Of a stretch of DNA of 64,000 nucleotides, positions 22,941 to 34,522 are shown one piece after another. Every line of letters starts with the position of its first letter. Position 1 is the first letter of the stretch. Location of the stretch: assembly GCA_037447655.1 (NCBI GenBank), contig JBBHKE010003383.1, positions 59,592 to 123,591 of the forward strand. Reading direction: 5' to 3'. The translations under genes were made by a program, and so were the position numbers. This DNA comes from Zygnema cylindricum. Taxonomy: Eukaryota; Streptophyta; Zygnematophyceae; Zygnematales; Zygnemataceae. Below the pieces are notes generated by a model. It did not search any database. It was not told the DNA's origin and was given only the letters and a program-made list of their open reading frames with translations.

Positions 22941-23329
22941 TGTAACGTAACAAAAGTGCCAAAATTTGACGGCCAGCTTGTTTGACTAACTTTAACCAGT
23001 GAATAGGAATGAAATGGCGCACGACCGTCTAATTATGAAAGGCGAACGTACATCATGTAAACCTAGAAATAGCCTGACCGTCAGATGGTTCCAAACGTGA
23101 AATTGCAACAACTACACGGCAACGCAAGTTTTGGACGCATGCGTCTTCTCCCGTAAAGGCATTTTTTAAATTCGAAGCTCCTGTAATCACGGTGCTACCT
23201 TAAAGTCTTAAACCGCTCCTTTGGCTGTGGTACCTCATTGTCCTCCATCATTTTATTTCACCCTTGGTGCACACTATAGTGAGAGTTAGAGAATTAACGT
23301 TTCCAAATATATTTCGATTAGGTTTAAGA

Positions 23330-24706
23330 CATAGTTCAAAAGTAGGCGTTTTTATTAGTGTTGTGTATCGGTAAAAAACTTATCACGATAACACCGATAC
23401 CGATAGTTATCGGTTATCGAACGGTCAGAGGTTCCGATATATCGGTCTGGGACCAACAAATTCCATATCGGCGATAACTTAAAAAAATATAGTATGCATA
23501 CAATAATACTTTATAACATACTGTATTATTTTATTGACTTTATATAGCATGGCATTCCAAGTATAGAAATCTGTTCCGTTACTGTTTAACTGCAATTTAT
23601 TACGGTAAACGCGACACATAAACGTTGGCCTGTTAACTGAACAAAAATTTTACGGCGACGTACGGAAATTTATTAGAAAACTGGTGAACATGGAACTGGA
23701 AAAGGACGGCGGACACAAAAGTACAACGGACGCAAAATAACATTCTGCGCGCCGCCGGCATCGAATGGACGACTTGGAATGAGAAAACACGAACGGACGG
23801 GCCTGCGTGAGCGTCGGCATCCCGGAATGGCTCTTTTGGCAGCTTGTGCCAAAAAAACCGACAGATTGACACATGGCAGGTCCCTAGTGGATCTCAAGGA
23901 ATTAAGGGACAAAGCCATGGCGTCGGATGTGAAAGGTACATCGCTTTTACAGGATCTGTATCAAAATCCTACATATTTCATAGCGGCTACGGTACTTTCT
24001 ATGCTTGTACACGTCCGGAGAATATGACGTACAGTTGAGTGTACAGACCGTACATTTACCTGTACAGTGCGTACAGTTATCGCTGATAAATATCGTTATC
24101 GGCATTATCGCCGATAAGTACCCGATATTATCGGCTACTTATCGGCGATAAGACCGATGTCGATATATCGTACCAATATATCGATTATCGGATACCCGAA
24201 AAAAAGGCCCATATCGGTTATCGGCAAATCCTTACCGATACACAACACTAGTTTTTATGGTAGGCCTTTGGTAGGCGCACAAAACTTGGCACAAAACTCG
24301 CGCATGTGCGTTGTGCACACTCTTGTACGAACGTACGAATCTGACTTATCATCATAGTACAGCGCACGCCGCTGGACGAAATTTTTTAGCGAACTGACAC
24401 GGCGTAGGATGACATTGCGCGGGAAAAAAAACCCGGAAAAAAAAAAACGCGGATGTAAGTCCTATCGTAAGTTGTGTTATGGGCTTTTCATGTGATCTTC
24501 TTAGATTGCTACTTTGATGAGCGACAGTCCGATCGTCCAAATCTGACGGTTTAAATAAAAAATACCTCAAAACTCACGGAAAAATAAAAATTTGTCCGAA
24601 TGTTTTTCAAAATTTAGACATGACGTTTAATTCTCTATCGATCGATGTGCAACTCAACCCTGTTACTATTTTTTATTTATTTTGCGACCAATACAATATG
24701 GGTCTT
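23330..24706 (+). mobile_element. Repeat family X copy 2, split by a hAT insertion
   Basis: The left part (CATAGTTCAAAAGTAGGC from 23330) is separated by the hAT element at 23356-24250 from its continuation GGTAGGCCTTTGGTAGGCGC. The remainder runs to about 24706 and ends in AATACAATATGGGTCTTAAG. It contains the family core TAAGTTGTGTTATGGGCTTT and GTGATCTTCTTAGATTGC. The next copy begins four bases later, giving a near-tandem pair. Confidence 0.75.
23356..24250. mobile_element. hAT-type element with perfect 8-bp target duplication, rich in TATCGG repeats
   Basis: Both ends show the 19-bp inverted repeat TAGTGTTGTGTATCGGTAA. The flanks are GTTTTTAT at 23348-23355 and 24251-24258, an exact 8-bp duplication, which is diagnostic of hAT transposition. 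Both subterminal regions are packed with GATATCGG / TTATCGG units in both orientations, as expected for transposase-binding repeats. At 895 bp it is non-autonomous. A short open stretch in the middle (23779-24027) has no recognisable transposase motif. Confidence 0.9.
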
Positions 24707-24709
24707 AAG

Positions 24710-24945
24710 CATAGTTCAAAAGTAGGCATTTTTTTGTAGGCCTTTGGTCAGCGCCTTTATCGTAAGTTGTGTTATGGGCTTTCCATGTGATCTTCTTAGA
24801 TCGCTACTTTGATCAGCGACCGTGCGATCGTCCGAATCTGACGGTGTAAACAAAAATGTTTGGTCTGAATGTTTTTACTGGTCCAATTTTTGGTCTGAAT
24901 GTTTTTATTGGTCTGAATAGGTCAGAATACTATAATTCTATGGGC
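24710..24945 (+). mobile_element. Repeat family X copy 3
   Basis: It starts CATAGTTCAAAAGTAGGC and preserves an uninterrupted form of the site that the hAT element split in copy 2 (AGTAGGCATTTTTTTGTAGG and then CCTTTGG). The core TCGCTACTTTGATCAGCGAC and several GGTCTGAATGTTTTT copies follow. The right end, around CTATAATTCTATGGGC at 24932-24945, is degenerate. Confidence 0.7.
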
Positions 24946-25869
24946 TCCATTGCCACACAGATTTCGCAGGCCCAAAGAAGCTAATCAAGATAGTGCAGAC
25001 TCAAAATATATATAAACCCAAATGATTGACCCTTTGACAATCAAAACCCCATTGCAGCTTCACACTTGTGAAATAAGACTTACTGTGTGCTCACTTCCAC
25101 CACAGAATGCAAAGTTGGAATATGAGTTTTGGATAACTTTCCCCACTTTGACTTTCCTTTAGAAATGAAGCCACCTTAATAGGCAAACACTCTAACTAAC
25201 CACAACCTTGTGTAGCCTGGACTCCCTTGAGTCCGCAGAAAAAAGAATCACCAAAAATGGTCAACTAAATGAGTTTATATTAAATGGCAAAGTTTGCCGA
25301 TTTATACAGGTGCGCTTTAGGAGAGAGGTGGCTACCTACCAAAATATTCTAGGTCCTAAAATCCCTTTCTAAACCCTCTAGTACTGAGGTACGGACCAAT
25401 TGTAGCACTGTATAGTACATAAAGGTACATGTGCTGGTGTACCTTTTGTAAGGCCATCGTACGACATGGCCAAAAAGTCGATACATGGCATATCCGGATT
25501 TGTTCCCATAATCCTCGGAGGTGCCGCAAGCCAATGTGGTTGTGCCATGTGTCAATTGACGTGGCTGTGACCGGAAACCACCAAAAAACCTACTCCGCGA
25601 TCTCAGCAACTTTCGCGGCCGTCCGATCAGAACCGACATTTAATTGTAGCCGTCGAATATTAATGCCCGGTATTTGTTTCGTCATCGTACCGTACTTCGT
25701 ACTATATGAAACTATATTTATATACTACGTATCTATTTCTCGTTAAACAAATTAGTCTACGTGTAAATATGTAAATAATTATCAAACGCTTTGTATTGTA
25801 ACAATAGTCTTAGGCTTAACGGTGAAAGCTAATAGCTACGCGTGACTTGATGAACTGTAGGTACCACGA
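24946..25869. other. Intergenic DNA, no recognisable gene
   Basis: Unique-looking sequence of intermediate base composition. Open stretches at 25349-25639 (-) and 25429-25746 (+) overlap on opposite strands and neither shows a domain I recognise or convincing splice sites. It may be old transposon sequence. Confidence 0.3.
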
Positions 25870-26523
25870 TTAATTCCTGGGTCCGTCAAATCCCTTTTTA
25901 GTAAAACCTACCAAGTCTACTTCCTGTCTCTTTAGAGTGTAGAAACTAATGGTTTTATTAGTATTTTCTAGGTCTGAATAGAAATATAGAAAGAAGCCGA
26001 GGCAGTCTACCTCTAACTTCTCTCTCCAAATCTCAAACTTGTCGCAGTCACTGAGAAATTGCATATGCAAAAAAAGGACTGGTTTGTATTAATAGGTCAG
26101 AACAGTTTCAGATACACCTTCCTCAAAAACCTTTAAACATAAATAACTGCCCTTATTAAACTTTCTTACAAAGACAACTTCAGGGCAAATTTTAGCTCCT
26201 TTTTCACAACATTTATCCCTTACGATTACACCCAACAACAAAAAGTGTAGAAAAAGAAAAAAAACGTGAAAAATTGAAAAAAAAGTGTTCACCTGAAATA
26301 GTGATCCTACGGGCAAGTTGTCCCTTTCCGTCACTTTTATTGAACAATAACTAAGTACCGGACTTTTCTCCCATTTCAAAAAGCATTCAAACTCAAAACG
26401 TTTCTCTCGAACTTGCAACCAATCAACGCCACTAAAGTACAAAAAAGCAAGGTATATTTGACCTAGCGATACTTGCTGACGAATTAAATTTTTTTTTGAA
26501 CATAAAAGTAAAATTTTAGGCAC
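25870..26523 (-). pseudogene. Unidentified coding-like stretch, two blocks in one frame separated by a stop
   Basis: On the minus strand, 26523-26089 and 26070-25870 are open in the same frame with a single stop between them. The composition is protein-like rather than low-complexity in two parts. The first runs from GVDWLQVREKRFEFEC to GSLFQ (with possible flanking splice signals TACTTTAG and CAG|GTGAAC). The second runs from FLSDCDKFEIW to GFTKKGFDGPRN. I do not recognise a family. The internal block FFSIFHVFFLFLHFLLLG is T-rich and may be non-coding. It lies about 1 kb downstream of the carrier gene on the same strand and could be a decayed gene, an unrecognised exon pair, or chance. Confidence 0.25.
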
Positions 26524-26645
26524 ATATTAGTCCTTTCCATGAAACTAAGCAAAAGCTCTAATGGCAACCATCTGCCACAAGAGATAAGCAGAAAAAAATG
26601 ACCCAACTGCATATTTTTGTGCATCTTTGTGGAACAAAACAAAAC

Positions 26646-26647
<2 letters not shown>

Positions 26648-26676
<29 letters not shown>
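26648..26676 (+). repeat. Poly(A) run of about 29 bases
   Basis: An uninterrupted A homopolymer on the plus strand. It could be the tail of an old retrotransposed sequence or a simple repeat. I see no clear retroposed body upstream. Confidence 0.6.
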
Positions 26677-26678
<2 letters not shown>

Positions 26679-26796
26679 GCAAAATAAATCGCAGAACATA
26701 ACCAGAAACCTGCAATAATCCCACCCACCAGTTCACAAACCCAATGAGAAAATAATTGTCCAGACTTTAACTAACGACATCTTTAAGTATGTCAGA

Positions 26797-27006
26797 GTGA
26801 ATCGCTATTAGTGTCAATAACACTAATCCCCGCATCGTTTTTTTCTGTTCTCTGGCCACAAAATACTAGTATTAACTAACATTACTAGTATTTTTTCTTT
26901 TCTTCACATTCAATTTTTGCAGGAATGACCGAAATTATAATTATTAACACTTAAACAGTCTTCACACTATTTATTTCTTAACGCTAATAGCGGTTCACAG
27001 GGTACA
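26797..27006. mobile_element. Repeat family Y copy, about 210 bp
   Basis: The left end reads GTGAATCGCTATTAGTG and the right end CTTAACGCTAATAGCGGTTC, with GGTACAC following. The internal segment ATTATAATTATTAACACTTAAACAGTC closely matches ATTATAATTATAACACTAAAACAGTC in the copy at 50992-51217. It has no coding capacity and lies just downstream of the carrier gene. Confidence 0.65.
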
Positions 27007-27446
27007 CTGAAATATCATACACTTTTATAATGTATTTTCCAAAAAAAGGGACAAAGAAGAAAATACATATAGAAGTTTGCTCAAGTATATGAGTAACACA
27101 CGTAGATTCTGATACCTTAGTACAGCCCAATGGGAACATCAACAGAATGAATGTCCACACACAAAAGTAAAAAAATGAACCATCTCTCCCTCCCTCCTCC
27201 CTACCTTTTTGTTGATTCCAGTTTGCAATCAACACAAATGCTTGATAACTTTATACTATCTATGTCGACACTCATGAAACACGAACTAAAGATGCAAACA
27301 AAGTTTAAAAAAAGCACACCCGTTTAAGACAAAAATCCAAAAAACGATAATTTGACATGGACAACATGAAAGTCCTAGAATAGGTGCATTTATAATACAG
27401 AATATTCATTGGTAATAAATAGTCTTAAACTGACCTGTCTGGCTCT

Positions 27447-30400
27447 CTATTCGGTGTAAACAAATTGTCGCTTCCATATGTGGTCACGTTTCTTGTTCCA
27501 AATTTTCGGCAAATAAAGTTTATCTGATTCACTACGATTTGGCTTCATAATCTGAATCATCACAAAAAAACATTTAAGATGCAGAAAAACACACATGAGA
27601 TGCATAAATAACACATACGATAGGGTAATTACACTATCATGTGTACTACTAGTTCTGAGGGTAGACCAATAACTGCACAACTATCGGTTGTACATTTTTC
27701 ATACAGTTGCCATTGAAACCTTAATGATGGTAAAATTACTAGAATTACCCCCAGTTATTTTTCCCTTGAAATTTTCAATAAAAATGACAAGAAGAAAGTT
27801 GCTTCAGAAATTGTTTGGGCTCAGTTAGAGGGCTACACATGCAAATGGTTTTCTTCACGCAAGTTTGAATCTCCTTCCTATCTGTATTTACTTGTACACT
27901 TACAAAGGCTAAATAGACAAAAGTGTAATCGCGTTAAAGTGTGTTTTTCCACATAATTCAGTGTTTGTCCTTTCCATTCATTATGGTCCTCACTTCACTA
28001 TTGCACCCTGTTTACCGGTAAAACTTTGATAGTGAAATACCCTATGGGATGCACAAAAATCACATCTGAGACATGATGAAAACATCATTGAATAGTAATG
28101 AAGGCATATAATTTTTTAAGGTATGAATTGCATATTCATATTTGTTAAAGCCCTCATGCTTAATCCACATGATACTAGTTCAATGTTATTTCAAGAGCGG
28201 CGTTGTGAAATTAAATGGCCACATGCCCTAGAATCAGTGCTAAAGACAGCATTTATCTTACAAAACTATCATTGTCTTTTGTCATTTATCATCAGTCAAT
28301 TGTACGCACATAAATCATAGAATAACATAGTGTTAGATCCAGATCTCCTGGGCACAGACTTTAAAAGACGTAAGAAACCAGTATGCATTTCATATCGATA
28401 CTTAAATAAGAAGAACGAGAAGAAAGAGATAAAACTTACCAGCTTGCAGTACTCAAACAAACCAAAAAATGCTGCAGACATCAGCGATACATGAAATACT
28501 CGTGGTCCCTGTAAGACAAAGAAAAGGTAAAAAAACCAGGTTTGCATAGTCTTTGGGCCTCTTGTGCCAATAAGAAGAATGGATCCTACATAAACTGCTC
28601 TTCACATTGTGATATTAACACACAACTTTGAGAGTTAACTGTCAAATTCAACACAGTAAACACATATTTCCACGACTAGCATGTATTGTTGCTGTTGTGG
28701 CAGTCTTTCTACACTATTTATTGTCTGGCCAAAAACTTGTTTTTTTCTGTTGGCACTTGGAAAATTTTGTTATGGCATCCGGTTCCTGAAAGGGGAAATA
28801 CACAATCAAAGTTTATCATTGTTGTGGATAAAACATGAGTGATCGTACAGTTTGTACAATTATTCAAGTAATCTCATGTACAGTTTCTTATAATGTACAA
28901 ATTACCCACAAAACAAGGGTAAATATTGATAACGTAATAGCCCGACGGGAATTATACGACCTGTACACCATTCTGTGAATGAGAGAAAATGGTCCTTAAG
29001 AGTTTGACCTACACATTCTCGGTTGTGCTATTGACAGGATTCCACATCAATTCGTTGTTTTCAATTCTCCTTAAATGACTTACGGTTGGTAAATTGCCCA
29101 TTGAATCAGTTTTGTGAAGCGCGAGAAACTGAGAAATCATACGTCAGGATTTTATTCGAGCACTAGGTCATTGATTAAAAGTTGATTGCATTCATTTCTG
29201 CCATCTTCCCCTAATAATGCCCCCCACAAAAAGGAAATGCCAGGAGATTATCTGGATAAAGAAATCCTACCAGGCCAGCCAAAAGTCCTGCATATCCACT
29301 CTCAGCATGAACCTGCATAATAATTCGATGTATCGCTATAGCTCCTACTCCACATTGTTGCCTTGTCTTCACCAAGTCCAACTGTTACCCCATCCTCCCA
29401 TTTTTAACTTAAAGAAATCAGTCTCAGATAGTCTTAATTCCTCAACAAAATTACCAAATTTCTCAACAATGGATCAACTTACTGCTTGTAAAACTACAGA
29501 ATAGAGTTATCCAGTAAGAGCCAGGTTGAAAAATAATTTGTTTAACTGTTTATATCTGAAAGCTACATTACTTTTAATGAGGAATTGGAATTAATAAATA
29601 AGATTCGGGGTTAGGCAACATGTCAGATTGTCACACGCCTCTTTACTCCTGGTATTAACACCATTTTATGATTTTGGATAAAAAAAACTAAAAGCAAACC
29701 AGCTTCATGAACTTTAACAGCGATGAGCTGAATATTTTCTGCACTACAAGGACCCAAAACACTGGACCACTCCTTCCTCCAACCACTGTCAAAAGGTACT
29801 AACTTTGTTATCAAAAACCTTTGCTTTTCTGTCAAGTGATGTACAATCAAACTAAAATTAACTTCCTAAGTACCTCAGTTTACATAAGCAGCGAAGAAAA
29901 CATAAATTAGAAAAAAATTGGGAGCATTACCGGCATGGTACATGTTGCCGCCACGGCACCCGCAAATGCTCCTAACATCAAATGTTCAGGTGTTCTGCAA
30001 TCAGAAAAAAAAAAAACATTCTCCTCCTCTTCACTTAACTCATGACTTTTATTTGATGCACTCAAAAAAGAAAAACCACACATTCTCTTCTCCTTCACTG
30101 AACTCAAAACCTTTATTTGCTGCACTTAAAAAAACACACATTCTTGTTATCTACATTTATTCAAGGATCCTGACTCTTACGAGACAAGGTTTTCAAGGTT
30201 TGAGAACACTGTCAAGCAAATAAAGAGTTATTAAATCTCTCTTAAGAGACATTAAAAGTTGTTAATAGTCAGAGTCATAAATTACTCACGAAAGCTTGTC
30301 CACATTCCTCCGCCGCTGCACGATTTCACGAGCCTTTTCATATATTCCAAACTGCAAACATCCGACAAAAAAACAGCAATCAGATTAAGTCAAAACTAAT

Positions 30401-33400
30401 TTCGTGTATAAATGTCAGTAGCAGATCAGGAGACATATGATAAATTGATGTGTTCAAATAAAAAAAGCCCCACAACAAGAAAACTAACAGTAGTAGTTCC
30501 TTGTCAAAGAGGTTTTACTATATGATTTCACACCTGAACTTTCAGAATCTTACTTAAAAAGTGTCACGTCCCCCTTTATGAAGCCAGAAGGACTAAACCT
30601 CACATCAGGATAACTTAAAAAACTAAAAAATTGCCAAAAAGAGTTATATTAGATGATTTTACACTTGGCCTTCCAACACAAAAAGATCTTAAATAACAAA
30701 TACCACTACTCTCCCTCTTATAAAGCCAAAATAATGCCCCTTTCAATGAACACATTTAAACCATTCATTTGCTAGTTAATCGATGTATTCACCTGAATGG
30801 CTATTTCTGGTACATCTCGCATGAGAGTCGGCAAAAAACCCCTGTAAAGGCCACCGACTCCTTCGCGAGCCAAAATGACTTGGAATGCCTCAAATACTGT
30901 GAAAAATTCCACACCCTAAATGTCAACATTTGACAACAAACAAATCCCACATTCTACACCCTAAAACCAATCCAAAAAAGTGTAAAATAATCCTGTGCTT
31001 TATATCAGACTGAGCGGCAATACTAACAATAGTAAGAATTTAATTTGAGCCGAGTTGAAATATCCCATAGAACACTTGGCCATCTATACCGTAATCGTTA
31101 TTAGCAATGTAATGGTCGATAGCCAAACAATTCTCCTTTTAAGTGGAATAATTACTAAATTCTGTCTTGTCTATTATTTGAAGTTGACAATCATCCTCCA
31201 CTAAAAGAAGACAGCGCTAATACTTATATGAGCTTTCTGATTCTAATGAAGTGAAAGTAATCATTGCCAATCTTGTGAGACATTCATCTTCTTAAAATTT
31301 GAGGTCTAGCCAAACACATGTCCGTAATGCTCACAAATACCGTTTCACACAATCAATATGATTACTAATCAGGTAAAGCAAAAATCATAAACCAAGTTAT
31401 TAGAAATATTTGAAGATAATAATAATCAACACCAGAACCGTTAATAAACAACTATCTGATCTTCTTACCATTTGCATGCATATATGCTTGTACTCTGTGC
31501 TTCAATGTATCAGCAGGGACCTGCATATCGAAAACCAAAACAGTTAAGAGTCCTTTCATTACCGACTTCATGCCAATTTGAACCAGATTAAAAGTGTCTA
31601 ACAGCCATTAAAAAGTCACGCAACTTTTCCTCCAGATTGAAAGCTCTTTTGTTTAATTCATCATCACTACCATAAATCCAAGTTCATATAAACAACTGAT
31701 CCCCCCTAAGCCTCACCAATTGCATCCAATCATTTAAACACTCGGACAGGGTTACAATGCAGCAAAATATAAAAAAAATATATATCAATGACAAAACAAA
31801 CACAATATGACTTACACATACAACAGCAAAATAAATGAAAAAATCATCCATAAAAGAAACAAACAAAAAACAACTTACCCGTACAACAGAAGCTGCAATT
31901 GTGCCGACAGAAGCAGAAGCAACATGGACAAGTCCGGGTGGAAGGGAAGTTTTCTCCAATCTCCGTTTTGATGCTGTAAATTCACCAAAGTTATCAACAA
32001 AGCACATGTAAGGGACTAACGATATCAATAAACCGAATTGTTTTTATATCAGATATTCTATCCAATTTTAAACCATGTCATGACAGACCTGCGAGACGAG
32101 CCTGGCTAAACAATCGGCCGTGGTTGTAGAACAGGTAGAAAGAGAGGAGGGGGAGGGNNNNNNNNNNNNNNNNNNNNNNNNNNNNNNNNNNNNNNNNNNN
32201 NNNNNNNNNNNNNNNNNNNNNNNNNNNNNNNNNNNNNNNNNNNNNNNNNNNNNNNNNNNNNNNNNNNNNNNNNNNNNNNNNNNNNNNNNNNNNNNNNNNN
32301 NNNNNNNNNNNNNNNNNNNNNNNNNNNNNNNNNNNNNNNNNNNNNNNNNNNNNNNNNNNNNNNNNNNNNNNNNNNNNNNNNNNNNNNNNNNNNNNNNNNN
32401 NNNNNNNNNNNNNNNNNNNNNNNNNNNNNNNNNNNNNNNNNNNNNNNNNNNNNNNNNNNNNNNNNNNNNNNNNNNNNNNNNNNNNNNNNNNNNNNNNNNN
32501 NNNNNNNNNNNNNNNNNNNNNNNNNNNNNNNNNNNNNNNNNNNNNNNNNNNNNNNNNNNNNNNNNNNNNNNNNNNNNNNNNNNNNNNNNNNNNNNNNNNN
32601 NNNNNNNNNNNNNNNNNNNNNNNNNNNNNNNNNNNNNNNNNNNNNNNNNNNNNNNNNNNNNNNNNNNNNNNNNNNNNNNNNNNNNNNNNNNNNNNNNNNN
32701 NNNNNNNNNNNNNNNNNNNNNNNNNNNNNNNNNNNNNTGAAATAGCGGGAGAGGGAGAGGGAGAGGGAGAGGGAGAGGGAGAGGGAGGGGGAAGAAAGAA
32801 AGTTGAAGAATAAGATACGACTTCTTACATTCATAGGCGATAAAGTATAGAGCTGCATTAGGGATTGTGCCCAAAATAGCTCCCCAGGCACCTCGAAACA
32901 AGTCTCCGGGGCCCTTAAAGAACCAGTTGTCGATATCAAGTGGCCCGATCATAATTGATTTTTTTGAAATTTTCTTTCGCCATTTCCGAAGCTTTTTAGG
33001 TGGATCCTTAATCTGCATTCTTGTTTTCACTGTATCGACCGGATGGCATACAACCTTTCCATTCAAACACAACAAAAAAGACATCATTTTTGATTTTTTA
33101 ATGAGGTGAAAGGTAAAAAACTCAAAGAACAACTTGCAAAATTCACATCTTACAACAGATACCAACACACTCGCCCAAGTACAGGATGACATATATACTT
33201 CGCATGAAACTTGAGAACCTACCGATCACTAAAGGCTCAACTGCCACTCCCTCTCCCCTCTCCCCTCCCCCCCCTCCCCTCTCCCCTCCCGCCTCCCCCT
33301 CTTCCCTCCCCTCACATGGGTTCACTTCACCTGTGCGAAAAAAACTGTGCTCACACAAGACAAGGAAAAATCACAAGGAAACAAAAAAAAACGGCTAAGG

Positions 33401-34522
33401 CATTGAAAATAATCAACATGCCAAAAAATCAACTCATTGAAAGAACGTGGAAGACTACTAGACAAGAATGACTGGCAGCGAAAAGTTAACAGAACCTTTA
33501 AGTATCACACAAACGACAAACCAACTGCCTCTCCTCCCTTCATTCCAACTAACCCAGACAATCAGTTCAGTTTTAGTGACCCTACCTATGAAATTCCCCT
33601 CAACCTCTCATTCCAACTCCTCCTCTCCCTACCTTTCCCTCCCCACTAGTTGCGGTAGTGTCTTCCCCCCCAATCTGTCTCCCAACATGTGAAGCAGTGA
33701 TCCCCCTACCTCCTCCCTACCTGCAACTGTCTCCTGGCAGCAGTCCCCCATGCTAATCATTCATTCCCTCTCCCTCTCCCTCTCCCTCTCCCCCTACATG
33801 CGACAGTGTCCTGGCAGCAGTCCCGCATAATAATGATTCATTCCCTCTCCCTCGTAATCTTACTCTCCCTTTCCCTCTCCCTTTCCCTCTCCCTTTCCCT
33901 CTCCCTCTCCCTCTCCCTCATACCTGCGACAGTGTCCTGGCAGCCATCCCGGGACACTAATGATTCATTCCCTCTCCCTCCCCCTCTTCCTCTCCTCCAG
34001 AACTGCGACAGTACTCTGGCAGCAGTCCCTGCATAATAATTATTCATTCCCTCTCCCTCCCCCTCTCCCTCTCCCTCTCCCTGTCCCCCCTACCTGTGAC
34101 AGTGTCCTGGCAGCAGTCCCTGCATACACATGGTTCAGCGCTGTCAAGGCCTCCTCCGTCGCTGCCTCCCCAAAAAACGGCAACTGGAAATTCCAATTCC
34201 AATTCCAATTTGGTCCCCGGATATTCCTGACTTTTCCAATACTTTCCGCTTTAAACTCTTTCAAATGCAGACGTAAACTGCTCAAAGCTTCCCCGGTCTC
34301 ACTAATACTTCTCTCACTTATACTCCGAGATTGGTCTATAACCGATGATAAGCTGATGGATGCAAACCGAATTTGAACATCTTGTGAACCTTTCATATTT
34401 GAATGTAATGATGATGAATGCTTATTTAGACAGGGACATTCATTCGATTGTTGGTTGCTATTTTCAACAGTTCCCATTCTGGCCCCAACTTCTTCTCCTT
34501 TTCTTCTGTCAACTTCCTCCAT
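27447..34522 (-). CDS. Mitochondrial carrier family transporter, S-adenosylmethionine-carrier-like
   Basis: The exons in coding order are 34522-34094, 33054-32829, 31973-31879, 31520-31469, 30896-30793, 30351-30290, 29994-29931, 29381-29271, 28508-28440 and 27551-27447. They sum to 1317 nt, 438 residues, with all phases matching. Three carrier signatures of the form P-x-[DE]-x-x-[KR] are present at about residues 148-153 (PVDTVK), 252-257 (PADTLK) and 344-349 (PLDLVK), the first two in extended form (PVDTVKTRMQ, PADTLKHRVQ). The order is that of the three tandem repeats, six helices in all. The second and third repeats (HVASASVGTIAASVVRVPAD, LMRDVPEIAIQFGIYEKARE, MLGAFAGAVAATCTMP) resemble S-adenosylmethionine carriers, which exchange the methyl donor for S-adenosylhomocysteine across the mitochondrial or plastid inner membrane. 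Substrate is inferred from overall resemblance only. The 125-residue N-terminal extension is unusual for the family and could be a targeting or regulatory segment. A 580-bp assembly gap lies in the second intron and does not touch coding sequence. Confidence 0.9.
32158..32737. other. Assembly gap (580 N) in an intron of the carrier gene
   Basis: The run of N is flanked on the right by (GGGAGA)n and on the left by AGAGAGGAGGGGGAGGG. The gap therefore most likely reflects an unresolved GA-rich microsatellite, and its true length may differ from 580. It falls wholly inside intron 2 of the carrier gene (31974-32828). Confidence 0.95.
33640..34125 (-). repeat. Tandem array of an exon end plus splice donor in intron 1 of the carrier gene
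   Basis: Read on the minus strand, the true exon 1 end (GGGACTGCTGCCAGGACACT and then GTCACAG|GTAGG at 34094) is repeated downstream near 34005, 33925, 33800 and 33722, with a more degenerate copy near 33650. Each copy holds GGGACTGCTGCCAG, GACA/TACTGTCGCAG or a close variant. In most copies a GTA follows in donor position, and then a (GGGAGA)n tract. The copies are preceded by GAATGAATNATTATTATGC. One copy still encodes YAGTAARVLSQ, a near repeat of the coding YAGTAARTLSQ. Confidence 0.85.

Noticed and set aside
32068-33192. Long open frames spanning the run of N
   Set aside because: They are produced by unknown bases; only 32829-33054 is coding.
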